Of a DNA stretch of 64,000 nucleotides, positions 52,782 to 61,356 are shown one piece after another; positions within the stretch are counted from its first letter, which is position 1, and every line of letters starts with the position of its first letter. A program made the position numbers and the translations under genes. Source of the stretch: Alicycliphilus sp. UBA6560. Its GTDB lineage: Bacteria > Pseudomonadota > Gammaproteobacteria > Burkholderiales > Burkholderiaceae_C. The stretch covers positions 124,001 to 188,000 of the forward strand of contig DJJU01000006.1 of assembly GCA_002434305.1 (NCBI GenBank). The letters run 5' to 3'. The notes beneath the pieces are model-generated. The model had not been told where the DNA came from, made no database searches, and saw only the letters and a list, made by a program, of their open reading frames with translations.

Positions 52782-54206
52782 ATGAAATCCATGAAGCCCC
52801 TGCGCGCGCTGGCCCTGTCCGCGTTCTTCCTGGCGCCCGCCCTGGCCGCGGCCGCGGACATTGACGGCGCCCGCCTGTCCGTGCTGTGGGGCGTGCCTTT
52901 TGCCGGTGTGCTGCTGTCGATCGCGCTGCTGCCGCTGCTGGCGCCGCACTTCTGGCACCACCACTTTGGCAAGGTGACGGCTGCGTGGTCCCTGGCCTTC
53001 CTCGTGCCGTTTGCCGCCGCCTTCGGGCCGGCGGCCGCGGGGGCCGGCTTCGTGCATGCGCTGCTGGCCGAATACCTGCCCTTCGTCATCTTGCTGGGGG
53101 CACTGTTCACCGTGGCCGGCGGCATCTACATCCGCGGCAACCTGCAGGGCAGCGCGGCGCTGAACGCCGGGCTGCTGGCCATCGGCGCGGTGCTGGCCAG
53201 CTTCATGGGCACGACCGGCGCGTCCATGCTGCTGATCCGCCCGCTGATCCGCGCCAACGACGGACGCAAGCACATCACCCACGTGGTGGTGTTCTTCATC
53301 TTCATCGTCTCCAACGCCGGCGGCTCGCTCACGCCGCTGGGGGACCCGCCGTTGTTCCTTGGCTTCCTCAAGGGCGTGGACTTCTTCTGGACGATGCAGC
53401 ACATCTGGATGGAGACGCTGTTCCTGGTGAGCGTGCTGCTGGTGCTGTTCTTCCTGCTGGACAGCTGGTTCTGGCGCCAGCCCGGCGAGCGCCTGGCCGT
53501 CGACCCCACGCCCGACACGCCGCCGGCCCGCTTCGGCTTCGACGGCAAGGTGAACTTCCTGCTGCTGGCCGTGGTGGTCGGGCTGGTGCTGATGAGCGGC
53601 GTGTGGAAGTCCGATGTGCAATGGGACGTGGCCGGCACCGCCGTGGGCCTGCCGGGCCTGGTGCGCGACGCCGGGCTGGTCCTGGTCACGCTGGTGTCGC
53701 TGGCCCTCACGCCGCGCCAGGTGCACGAGGACAACCAGTTCAACTGGGGCCCCATGCAGGAGGTGGCCAAGCTGTTCGCCGGCATCTTCCTGACCATCAT
53801 CCCCGTCATCGCCATGCTCAAGGCGGGCGTGGACGGGCCCTTCGGCGCCATCGTGTCCGCCGTCACGCGCGCCGATGGCTCGCCCGACCCGGCCATGTAC
53901 TTCTGGGCCTCGGGCCTGCTGTCGTCCTTCCTGGACAACGCGCCGACCTACCTGGTGTTCTTCAACACCGCCGGCGGCGACCCGGTGACCATGATGACGA
54001 CGCACGCGGCCACGCTGGCGGCGATCTCCGCCGGCTCGGTCTTCATGGGCGCCAACACCTACATCGGCAACGCGCCCAACCTGATGGTCAAGGCGATTGC
54101 CGAGGACCGCGGCGTGAAGATGCCCAGCTTCTTCGGCTACATGCTGTGGTCGGTCGGCATCCTGGTGCCGCTGTTCGTCGTCATCACCTTCATCTGGCTG
54201 CGCTGA
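52782..54206 (+). CDS. Sodium:proton antiporter, NhaD/CitM-type
   Basis: The 474-aa inner-membrane protein has a cleavable-looking hydrophobic N-terminus and about 12 helices. Family stretches of the NhaD/ion-transporter superfamily: FMGTTGASMLLIRPLIRAN, IFIVSNAGGSLTPLGDPPLFLGFLKGV and SFLDNAPTYLVFFNTAGG, plus FMGANTYIGNAPNLMVKAIAE near the end. The Thr/Asn/Asp-rich hairpins are typical of this fold. Na+/H+ exchange is inferred from the family. GGAGATG-type ribosome-binding sequence overlaps the start region; Met4 is an alternative start. Confidence 0.85.
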   Translation: MKSMKPLRALALSAFFLAPALAAAADIDGARLSVLWGVPFAGVLLSIALLPLLAPHFWHHHFGKVTAAWSLAFLVPFAAAFGPAAAGAGFVHALLAEYLPFVILLGALFTVAGGIYIRGNLQGSAALNAGLLAIGAVLASFMGTTGASMLLIRPLIRANDGRKHITHVVVFFIFIVSNAGGSLTPLGDPPLFLGFLKGVDFFWTMQHIWMETLFLVSVLLVLFFLLDSWFWRQPGERLAVDPTPDTPPARFGFDGKVNFLLLAVVVGLVLMSGVWKSDVQWDVAGTAVGLPGLVRDAGLVLVTLVSLALTPRQVHEDNQFNWGPMQEVAKLFAGIFLTIIPVIAMLKAGVDGPFGAIVSAVTRADGSPDPAMYFWASGLLSSFLDNAPTYLVFFNTAGGDPVTMMTTHAATLAAISAGSVFMGANTYIGNAPNLMVKAIAEDRGVKMPSFFGYMLWSVGILVPLFVVITFIWLR

Positions 54207-54241
54207 GCGCCATGCCCGCCAGCCCAGGAGCATTCCCCCTC

Positions 54242-55219
54242 ATGACCAAGCCCCGCATCCTCATCGCCCGGAAGATCTTTCCGGAGGTCGTGCAGCGCCT
54301 GTCCCAGCATTTTGAGGTGCAGGCCAACGACGCCGACGTGCAGTGGACACCGCAAGAGCTGGCCGCCCAGCTGCAGGACAAGGACGGCGCCCTGACCACC
54401 GGCAGCCAGCGCATCGACGCGCAGCTCCTGGCCGCGTGCCCGCGCCTGAAGGTGGTGGCCAACATGGCCGTGGGTTACAACAACTTCGACGTGGCCGCCA
54501 TGACGGCCGCCGGCGTGCAGGGCACCAACACGCCGGACGTGCTGACCGAGACCACGGCCGACTTCGGCTTTGCGCTGCTGATGGCCACGGCCCGGCGCAT
54601 GGCGGAAGCCGAGCATTACCTGCGCGCCGGCCTGTGGAAGAACTGGAGCTATGACATGTTCGCCGGCAGCGAAGCGCACGGCAGCACCCTGGGCATCCTG
54701 GGCATGGGTCGCATCGGCCAGGGCGTGGCCCGGCGCGGTGCGCACGGCTTCGGCATGCAGGTCATCTACCACAACCGTTCGCGCCTGTCGCCCGAGCTGG
54801 AGGCCGAGTGCAAGGCGCAATACGTCTCCAAGGACGAGCTGCTGGCGCGCGCCGACCACCTGGTGCTGGTGCTGCCCTACACGCCCGAGTCGCACCACTC
54901 CATCGGCGCGGCCGAGCTGGCACAGATGAAGCCCACGGCCACGCTGATCAACATCGCGCGCGGCGGCATCGTCGACGACGCGGCGCTGGCCCAGGCGCTG
55001 AAGGACCGGCGCATCGCCGCCGCCGGGCTGGACGTGTTCGAGGGTGAGCCCAGCGTGCACCCGGCGCTGCTGGAGGTGCCCAACGTGGTGCTCACCCCGC
55101 ACATCGCCAGCGCCACCGTGGCCACGCGCCTGGCCATGGCCAACCTGGCAGCTGACAACCTGATCGCCTTCTTTGACGGGCGCGGCGCCCTCACGCCGGT
55201 GAATGCGGTGGCCCCATAA
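54242..55219 (+). CDS. D-2-hydroxyacid dehydrogenase (GhrB/glyoxylate reductase-like)
   Basis: This 325-aa NAD(P)H-dependent reductase shows the nucleotide motif GILGMGRIGQGVA, catalytic Arg in NIARGGIVDDAAL, Glu in DVFEGEPSVHP and His in LTPHIASATVATRLAM. NMAVGYNNFDVAAMTAAGVQGTNTPDVLTETTADFG is typical of glyoxylate/2-ketogluconate reductases. The substrate could be glyoxylate, hydroxypyruvate or 2-ketogluconate. An AGGAG stands 12 bases before the chosen ATG; an in-frame ATG at 54212 is also possible. It is related to kguD at 25230 but is not in an operon with kgu genes. Confidence 0.87.
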   Translation: MTKPRILIARKIFPEVVQRLSQHFEVQANDADVQWTPQELAAQLQDKDGALTTGSQRIDAQLLAACPRLKVVANMAVGYNNFDVAAMTAAGVQGTNTPDVLTETTADFGFALLMATARRMAEAEHYLRAGLWKNWSYDMFAGSEAHGSTLGILGMGRIGQGVARRGAHGFGMQVIYHNRSRLSPELEAECKAQYVSKDELLARADHLVLVLPYTPESHHSIGAAELAQMKPTATLINIARGGIVDDAALAQALKDRRIAAAGLDVFEGEPSVHPALLEVPNVVLTPHIASATVATRLAMANLAADNLIAFFDGRGALTPVNAVAP

Positions 55220-55227
55220 TTGCAAGC

Positions 55228-55282
55228 AAAAACGGCCTCCAGCCCTTGCTGGGCAAGCGCTGGAAGCTATCAAAACAGTAGT
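55228..55282 (+). repeat. Palindromic intergenic element, copy 11
   Basis: Reads AAAAACGGCCTCCAGCCCTTG, GGCAAGCGCTGGAAGCTATC, then AAAACAGTAGTC. It fills the gap between the hydroxyacid dehydrogenase and rmuC and ends six bases before the rmuC ATG, so it forms the rmuC leader. Confidence 0.85.
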
Positions 55283-55287
55283 CCCAT

Positions 55288-56892
55288 ATGGCCCTTGAAA
55301 TGATCGCCGCACTGGCCTTGCTGGTGCTGATCGCCCTGCTTTTGGGTGCGCTGCTGCTGCGCCCGGCGCGCGTGCAGCTGCCTCCCGAATGGCTGCAGCA
55401 GCTGAGGAGCCTGGAAGCAGCCGTGCAGTCCACCCAGCTGGCCGTGGCGCGCAACGACGGCGCCCTGGCCGCCATGGACCAGCAGCTGCGCGGCTTCGCC
55501 CAGGCCACGCAGTCGCTGCTGGACGAGCGCCTGGCGCAGGCCCGCCAGGACGCCGCCGCCGGCCGCAAGGAGCTGTCGGAGGCGCTGGCGTCCTTTCGCG
55601 CTGAGCTAGCGCAGACCACGCGCACCCTGACCGACGGCAGCACCAAGTCGCGCGAGGCCATCGGCGAGAGCACGCAACTCTTCGGCCAGCGCATCCAGGA
55701 GCGTTTCGATGCTTTAAGCCTGTCCACGCACAGCACGCTGGATTCGCTCAAGGGCGACATCCACACCCAGCTGTCGGCCATGGCGCTGGCGCTCAAGGAG
55801 CAGCTGGCCGGCAACACGCGCCAGCTGGGCGAGCTGGCCGCCAGCAGCCAGCAAAGCGCAGAAGCCCTGCGCGGCGCGCTCAACGAGCGCCTGGCCGCCA
55901 TCCAGAGCGACAACGCCGTGCGGCTGGAGGAGATGCGCCGCACGGTGGACGAGAAACTGCAGTCCACGCTGGAGCAGCGCCTGGGCGAATCCTTCAAGCT
56001 GGTCAGCGATCGGCTGGAGCAGGTGCACAAGGGCCTGGGCGAGATGCAGACCCTGGCCGGCAGCGTGGGCGACTTGAAGCGCGTCATGACCAACGTGAAG
56101 ACGCGCGGCACCTGGGGCGAGCTGCAGCTGGGCATGATCATCGACAACGTACTCACGCCCGAGCAGTACGCCAAGAACGTCAAGACCATGCCCGGCAGCG
56201 AGGACCTGGTGGAGTTTGCCATCCGCCTGCCGGGCCGCCTGGACGAGCAGCCGGTATGGCTGCCCATCGACTCCAAATACCCGGTGGAGCATTACCAGCG
56301 CCTGCTGGACGCGCACGACGCGGCCGACAAGGCGCTGCTGCTGTCGGCCGGCAATGCCTTCGAAACCTCGATTCGCCTCGAGGCGCGCAAGATCTCGGCC
56401 AAGTACGTCTCGCCGCCCTACACCACCGACTTCGCCGTGCTGTACCTGCCCACCGAGGGGCTGTTCGCGGAGGTCATGCGCCGGCCCGGCCTGGTGGAGG
56501 CGGTGCAAAACGAGTGCCGGGTGATGATCACCGGCCCGGCCAACCTGGCGGCCATGCTCAATAGCCTGCAGATGGGCTTCAAGACCCTGGCCATCGAGAA
56601 GCGCTCCTCCGAGGTGTGGGGCGTGCTGGGCCAGGTCAAGACCGAGTTCGCCAAGTTCGGCGACGTGGTGGAGGCCACGCGCAAGTCCATCGACGCGGCG
56701 GCCAAGAAGTTCGAGCAGGTGGGCGTGCGCACGCGCGCCATCCAGCGCCGCCTGCGCGACGTGCAGGAGCTGCCCGCGCCGCAGGCCGACGGTGCCGTCG
56801 CTGCTGCTGCCGCCGCCGCGCTGGCGCAGGAAGAGCTGGAGATCGAATCCGGCGACGAGGTGGGTGACCAGGCGCCAGGCGGCGCCGCATGA
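55288..56892 (+). CDS. rmuC: DNA recombination protein RmuC
   Basis: RmuC is a nuclease-fold protein that limits rearrangement at inverted repeats. The 534-aa protein has an N-terminal membrane helix (ALALLVLIALLLGALLL), a long coiled coil (about residues 35-260) and the RmuC domain: VKTRGTWGELQLGMIIDNVLTPEQY, VEFAIRLPGRLDEQPVWLPIDSKYPVEHYQRL, TTDFAVLYLPTEGLFAEVMRRPGL. The C-terminus ends in a poly-Ala/Glu tail. The element before it leaves no Shine-Dalgarno. It overlaps the next MFS gene by 4 bp. Confidence 0.95.
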   Translation: MALEMIAALALLVLIALLLGALLLRPARVQLPPEWLQQLRSLEAAVQSTQLAVARNDGALAAMDQQLRGFAQATQSLLDERLAQARQDAAAGRKELSEALASFRAELAQTTRTLTDGSTKSREAIGESTQLFGQRIQERFDALSLSTHSTLDSLKGDIHTQLSAMALALKEQLAGNTRQLGELAASSQQSAEALRGALNERLAAIQSDNAVRLEEMRRTVDEKLQSTLEQRLGESFKLVSDRLEQVHKGLGEMQTLAGSVGDLKRVMTNVKTRGTWGELQLGMIIDNVLTPEQYAKNVKTMPGSEDLVEFAIRLPGRLDEQPVWLPIDSKYPVEHYQRLLDAHDAADKALLLSAGNAFETSIRLEARKISAKYVSPPYTTDFAVLYLPTEGLFAEVMRRPGLVEAVQNECRVMITGPANLAAMLNSLQMGFKTLAIEKRSSEVWGVLGQVKTEFAKFGDVVEATRKSIDAAAKKFEQVGVRTRAIQRRLRDVQELPAPQADGAVAAAAAAALAQEELEIESGDEVGDQAPGGAA

Positions 56893-58100
56893 CGGCGCCG
56901 CCGCCGGCGCCGGCAGGGGCCACGGAAGACGAGCCCGCCACACTGCGCACGCTGGCGCGGCTGATCGCGGCGCAGGTCTGCATCCACGCGGCCATGACCG
57001 GCCTGCGCATGGCCGCGCCGCTGCTGGCCCTGCGCGAGGGCTATGGGCCGGCGGCGGTGGGCTTTTTGCTGGCGCTGTTCGCGCTGTCCCAGGTGTTCCT
57101 GGCGCTGCCGGCCGGGCGCTACGCCGACCGCCACGGCCTGAAGCGCCCGGTGCGCCTGGCCGTGGTGGCCGCCAGCCTGGGCGCCGCTGCGGCGCTGGCG
57201 CTGCCGGTGTTCGCGATGCTGTGCGTGGGCGCACTGCTCACGGGCGGGGCCACCGGGGTGGCGACCATCGCGCTGCAGCGCCACGTGGGCCGCGCCGCGC
57301 ACGACGCCACGCAGCTGCGCAGCCTGTTCAGCTGGCTGGCCATCGGGCCGGCCGTCTCCAACTTCATCGGCCCGTTCAGCGCCGGCCTGCTGATCGACCA
57401 TGCGGGCAGCGAGGCCGGCAGCCTGACGGGCTTTCGCGCGTCGTTCGCGCTGATGGCGCTGTTTCCGCTGTTCACCTGGCTGCTGGTGCGCCGCACGCAG
57501 GAGCTGCCGCCGGTGCTGGCGCCGGTGGGCGGGCCGCGCGCCAGCGCCTGGGACCTGCTGGCCGACGAGCGCTTTCGCCGGCTGCTGCTGGTGAACTGGC
57601 TGCTGTCCTCGTGCTGGGACGTGCACACCTTCGTCGTGCCGCTGCTGGGGCACGAGCGCGGGCTGTCGGCCTCCGTCATCGGCACCATCCTGGGGGCCTT
57701 CGCCGTGGCCGCCGCCGTGGTGCGGGTGCTGATCCCGCTGGTAGCCAAGCACCTGCGCGAGGCCAGCGTGGTGGCAGGCGCCATGCTGGCCGCGGCGGTG
57801 CTGTTCGGCGCCTACCCGCTCATGCCCACGGCGCTGCTGATGGGTGCGTGCTCGGTGCTGCTGGGGCTGGCGCTGGGTTCGGTGCAGCCCATGGTCATGA
57901 GCCTGCTGCACCAGATCACGCCGCCGCACCGCCACGGCGAGGCCCTGGGCTTGCGCGTGATGGCCATCAACGGCTCCAGCGTCGCCATGCCGCTGCTGTT
58001 TGGCAGCGTGGGTACGGTGATCGGCGTGAGTGGGCTGTTCTGGGTGGTGGGTGCCCTGGTGGGCGTGGGCTCGCGCATGGCCCTGCGGCTGCGGGCCTGA
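56889..58100 (+). CDS. MFS transporter
   Basis: This 403-aa, 12-helix major facilitator protein begins with a short Pro/Ala-rich cytoplasmic segment. Motif A appears as AGRYADRHGLKRPVRLAV; LFSWLAIGPAVSNFIGPFSAG and GSSVAMPLLFGSVGTVIG are further typical stretches. Substrate is unknown. It overlaps rmuC as ATGA, an association that looks positional rather than functional. The gene ends 12 bp before the convergent LOG-family gene. Confidence 0.85.
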   Translation: MTAPPPAPAGATEDEPATLRTLARLIAAQVCIHAAMTGLRMAAPLLALREGYGPAAVGFLLALFALSQVFLALPAGRYADRHGLKRPVRLAVVAASLGAAAALALPVFAMLCVGALLTGGATGVATIALQRHVGRAAHDATQLRSLFSWLAIGPAVSNFIGPFSAGLLIDHAGSEAGSLTGFRASFALMALFPLFTWLLVRRTQELPPVLAPVGGPRASAWDLLADERFRRLLLVNWLLSSCWDVHTFVVPLLGHERGLSASVIGTILGAFAVAAAVVRVLIPLVAKHLREASVVAGAMLAAAVLFGAYPLMPTALLMGACSVLLGLALGSVQPMVMSLLHQITPPHRHGEALGLRVMAINGSSVAMPLLFGSVGTVIGVSGLFWVVGALVGVGSRMALRLRA

Positions 58101-58112
58101 AGCCGGCTTTTT

Positions 58113-58976
58113 CTACAGCCCGTAGAAGGTGCGGATGATGTCCCAGGCCTCGGCCGGGTCGTCGGTGATGTGGAACAGCTCCAGATCGGCCGGCGAGATG
58201 GTGCCATGCTCCAGCATCACATCGAAGTTGATGAGCGCGCGCCAAAAGGCGCTGCCGAACAGCACGATGGGCACGGGCTTGGCCTTGGTGGTCTGCACCA
58301 GGGTCAACACCTCGAACAGCTCGTCCATGGTGCCGAAGCCGCCGGGGAAGACCACCAGCGCCTTGGCGCGCATCATGAAGTGCATCTTGCGCATCGCGAA
58401 GTAGTGGAACTTGTACGACAGCGACGGCGTGATGTAGCGGTTGCCGCTTTGCTCGTGCGGCAGCGTGATGTTCAGCCCCACGTTGGGCGCGCCGACCTCA
58501 TGGGCGCCGCGGTTGGCGGCCTCCATGATGCCCGGGCCGCCGCCGGTGCAGATGTACATGCGCTCAGGCAGAGGACGCGCCTCGCTGAAGGTGGCCACCA
58601 GCGCGGCGAAGCGGCGGGCGGCGTCGTAGTAGGTGGCGTTGCGCACGGCGCGCTCGGCCAGGGCAATGCGCTGCTCGTCGCCGCTGGCGCGCGCGTCTTC
58701 CAGCAGGCGCTGGGCGTCCTCGGGCGCGAGAAAGCGCGCGCTGCCATACACCACGATGGTGTTTTCCACACCCTGGGCGGTCTGGCCCAGGTCGGGCTTG
58801 AGCAGCTCCAGCTGAAAGCGAATGCCGCGCGTCTCGCGGCGCAGCAGGAATTCCGGGTCGGCGAAGGCCAGGCGGTAGGAATCGGCGTGCAGCGGGTTGC
58901 CGGAAACGGCGTAGTTGTGCAGCTCGGACCAGGCGTGGGCCAGGCGGCTGTCCTGCAGTTGGGTATTGGCGTCCAT
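58113..58976 (-). CDS. LOG-family protein (TIGR00730-type nucleotide hydrolase)
   Basis: The 287-aa protein carries the LOG motifs GGGPGIMEAANRGAHEVG and PGGFGTMDELFEVLTLVQT. Proteins of this family remove ribose 5-phosphate from nucleoside monophosphates (cytokinin-activating LOG, PpnN, PpnP-unrelated). This copy has an N-terminal extension of about 70 residues before IVVYGSARF, as in the larger bacterial group. Its gene is convergent with the MFS gene. Exact substrate is not predictable. Confidence 0.88.
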   Translation of the reverse strand: MDANTQLQDSRLAHAWSELHNYAVSGNPLHADSYRLAFADPEFLLRRETRGIRFQLELLKPDLGQTAQGVENTIVVYGSARFLAPEDAQRLLEDARASGDEQRIALAERAVRNATYYDAARRFAALVATFSEARPLPERMYICTGGGPGIMEAANRGAHEVGAPNVGLNITLPHEQSGNRYITPSLSYKFHYFAMRKMHFMMRAKALVVFPGGFGTMDELFEVLTLVQTTKAKPVPIVLFGSAFWRALINFDVMLEHGTISPADLELFHITDDPAEAWDIIRTFYGL

Positions 58977-58991
58977 GGGGTTATCTTAATG

Positions 58992-59046
58992 AAATCGGCC
59001 TCCAGCGCTTGTTGGACAAGCGGTGGCAGCTATGAAAATGGTAGTG
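58992..59046 (+). repeat. Palindromic intergenic element, copy 12
   Basis: Reads AAATCGGCCTCCAGCGCTTG, ACAAGCGGTGGCAGCTATG and GGTAGTG. It lies between the LOG gene start and the crcB stop and ends one base before the crcB stop codon complement (59048). Confidence 0.85.
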
Positions 59047-59047
59047 G

Positions 59048-59431
59048 TCAAAGGCTGCGCAAGAGCCAGGCGCCACTGTGCAGCCCGGCCCAGGCCGCCA
59101 TCAGCGAGCCTGCCACGTGCAGCAGCGTCACCAGGAGCGCCAGGCCCAGCCGGCCCTGCAGCAGCAGGCCCAGCACCTCGGCCGAGAAGGTGGAGAAGGT
59201 GGTCAGCGCCCCCAGAAAGCCGGTTATGGCCATCAACCGCCACACTGGGTCCAGCTGCGGCAGTGCCTGCAGCAGGGCCAGGGCCAGGCCGACCAGGTAG
59301 CCGCCGGCCAAGTTGGCCGCCAGCGTGCCCCAGGGCAGCAAGGCACCGGGCGTGTTCAGCCACAACGCCAGGCGCCAGCGCGCCAGGGCGCCGGCGCAGG
59401 CGCCTATGCAGATGGCGGCAACTTGCAGCAT
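59048..59431 (-). CDS. crcB: Fluoride channel CrcB/Fluc
   Basis: CrcB is a small dual-topology channel that lets fluoride leave the cell. The 127-aa protein has four helices and family signatures ICIGACAGALARWRLALWLN, PWGTLAANLAGGYLVGLAL and ITGFLGALTTFSTFSAE (Phe-box and polar track residues). One gene suggests a dual-topology homodimer. No fluoride riboswitch was seen upstream. Confidence 0.93.
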   Translation of the reverse strand: MLQVAAICIGACAGALARWRLALWLNTPGALLPWGTLAANLAGGYLVGLALALLQALPQLDPVWRLMAITGFLGALTTFSTFSAEVLGLLLQGRLGLALLVTLLHVAGSLMAAWAGLHSGAWLLRSL

Positions 59432-59473
59432 GGGCTGCGATTGTAGGAAGAGGAGGGTGGCGGGCGTGCCGGC

Positions 59474-60778
59474 TCAGCGCACGGTCATCTGCTGCGGCAG
59501 CCAGGTGGCGATGCCGGGGAAGAGGTAGATCAGCGTCACCGCCACGCACATCAACAGGAACATGGGCAGGGTCACCTTGGCGATCCAGGGCAGGTGGCGG
59601 CCCGTCATGCCCTGCAGCACGAACAGGTTGAAGCCCACGGGTGGCGTGATCTGCGCCATCTCCACCACCAGCACCACGAAGATGCCGAACCAGATCGGGT
59701 CGATGCCGGCGGCCTGCACGGTGGGCATGACCACACCCATGGTCAACACCACCATGGAGATGCCGTCCAGAAAGCACCCCAGCACGATGTAGAACACCGC
59801 CAGCGCCGCGATGAGCTGCGCACGCGTGAGGCCCAGCGAGGCGATCCACTCCGCCAGGTGCCGCGGCAGGCCGATGTAGCCCATGGACAGCGTCAGGAAG
59901 GCGGCGCCGGCCAGGATCAGGGCGATCATGCAGTACAGCCGCGTGGCGCCCATGAGCGATTCGCGAAAGCTTCCCCAGTTCAGCGAGCCCTGCACCGCCG
60001 ACAGCACGAGCGAGCCGACCACGCCCACGGCGGCGGCCTCCGTGGCCGTGGCCAGTCCGGTGTAGATGGAACCCAGCACCGCGGCGATCAGCAGCACCAC
60101 GGGGATCAGCGCGCGCGACTCGGAGAGCTTTTGCATGAACGACATGCGGTTCTCGGCCTGCGGTACCTGATCCGGATGGCGCAGCGCCCACAGCATGATG
60201 TAGCCGGAAAACAGCGCCGCCAGCAGCACGCCCGGCAGCACGCCGGCGATGAACAGCTGGCTGATGGACACCTCGGCCGTCACGCCGTAGACGATCATGA
60301 TGATGGACGGCGGAATCAAGAGGCCCAGCGTGCTGGCCCCGGCCAGGGTGCCGACCACCATGTGGGCCGGGTAGCCGCGGCGGGTCAGCTCGGGCAGCGT
60401 CATCTTGCCGATGGTGGCGCAGGTGGCTGCGCTGGAGCCGGAGACGGCGGCGAAGATGGTGCAGCCCACCACGTTGGTGTGCAGCAGCCGCCCGGGCAAG
60501 GACTGCACCCAGGGTGCCAGGCCCCGGAACATGTCCTGCGACAGCCGGGTGCGAAACAGAATTTCGCCCATCCAGATGAACAGGGGCAGGGCGGTGAGCG
60601 TCCAGCTCGACGACGAACCCCAGATGGTCACCGCCATGGCGTCGCCCGCCGGGCGCGACGAGAACAACTGCATGCCGATCCAGGCCACGCCCGACAGGGT
60701 CAGGCCGATCCAGACGCCGCTGGCCAGGATCAGGAACAGCGATGCGATCAGCAGGCCGGTGATGGCGAGGTCGCTCAT
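59474..60778 (-). CDS. dctM: TRAP transporter large permease (DctM)
   Basis: This 434-aa, 12-helix membrane protein forms the channel of a tripartite ATP-independent periplasmic transporter for an organic acid. Signatures: ALPLFIWMGEILFRT, VSGSSAATCATIGKMTLPELTRRGYP, GLLIPPSIIMIVYGV and VVEMAQITPPVGFNLFVLQG. It is the third gene of a dctP-dctQ-dctM-type run on the minus strand. The start at 60778 follows GAAAGAACCGTCCGC-like sequence; no strong Shine-Dalgarno is seen. Confidence 0.93.
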   Translation of the reverse strand: MSDLAITGLLIASLFLILASGVWIGLTLSGVAWIGMQLFSSRPAGDAMAVTIWGSSSSWTLTALPLFIWMGEILFRTRLSQDMFRGLAPWVQSLPGRLLHTNVVGCTIFAAVSGSSAATCATIGKMTLPELTRRGYPAHMVVGTLAGASTLGLLIPPSIIMIVYGVTAEVSISQLFIAGVLPGVLLAALFSGYIMLWALRHPDQVPQAENRMSFMQKLSESRALIPVVLLIAAVLGSIYTGLATATEAAAVGVVGSLVLSAVQGSLNWGSFRESLMGATRLYCMIALILAGAAFLTLSMGYIGLPRHLAEWIASLGLTRAQLIAALAVFYIVLGCFLDGISMVVLTMGVVMPTVQAAGIDPIWFGIFVVLVVEMAQITPPVGFNLFVLQGMTGRHLPWIAKVTLPMFLLMCVAVTLIYLFPGIATWLPQQMTVR

Positions 60779-60828
60779 GCGGACGGTTCTTTCTGGTTGT
60801 CTTTGGGTCCTGCCGTGGGCAGGCCGCT

Positions 60829-61338
60829 TTATTCGTTGCGCAGCGCCTCGCCGGGCTGGGGCTGGACGCGGCGGCCCCGCATCTCCAGCACCAGCTCGTC
60901 CAGGCAGGCGATAGCCATCACGGCCGCGCCCAGCGCCATGCACAGCTGCGGCAGCCACAGCGGCGTGGCGTCGTTGCCGGTAGAGATGTCGTTGAACTCG
61001 TGCGACTGCCAGGCCAGGCGGATGCTGTACCAGGCGAACAGCAGCGCCAGCAGGGTGCCCAGCGCCAGCGCGAACAGCTCCAGCGCCCGGCGCCAGGGCC
61101 CGCGCAGGCTGCTGATCACCAGCGTGACGCGAATGTGCTCGCCGCGCTTGAGCGTGTGCGCCAGGGCGAGGAAACCCGCGCCGGCCATCAGGTAGCCGGC
61201 GTAGGCGTCGATGCCCGAGATGTGGAAGTTGAGCTGCCGCCCGGCGATGGACAGCAGCACTGCCCCCAGCAGCGCCACCATGCATACGGCGGCAAGAAAG
61301 GCGGTGCTGTCATACAGCTGATCAAGCAGGCGGCGCAT
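60829..61338 (-). CDS. dctQ: TRAP transporter small permease (DctQ)
   Basis: This 169-aa, four-helix protein is the small subunit that complements DctM. Helices at FLAAVCMVALLGAVLLSIAG, YAGYLMAGAGFLALA, ALELFALALGTLLALLFAWYS and the C-terminal LCMALGAAVMAIACLDELVLEM; the KRGEHIRVTLV loop is typical of DctQ. It lies between the binding-protein and large-subunit genes, 18 bp after the first and 50 bp before the second. Confidence 0.9.
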   Translation of the reverse strand: MRRLLDQLYDSTAFLAAVCMVALLGAVLLSIAGRQLNFHISGIDAYAGYLMAGAGFLALAHTLKRGEHIRVTLVISSLRGPWRRALELFALALGTLLALLFAWYSIRLAWQSHEFNDISTGNDATPLWLPQLCMALGAAVMAIACLDELVLEMRGRRVQPQPGEALRNE

Positions 61339-61356
61339 CGTCGGGACGGCTGGCGC

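Noticed and set aside
54212..54241. Earlier ATG of the 2-hydroxyacid dehydrogenase
   Set aside because: The AGGAG at about 54226 lies downstream of it and in range of the ATG at 54242, where the family similarity begins.
59432..59473. Fluoride riboswitch before crcB
   Set aside because: The gap between dctM and crcB is only about 40 bp and shows no crcB-motif pseudoknot.
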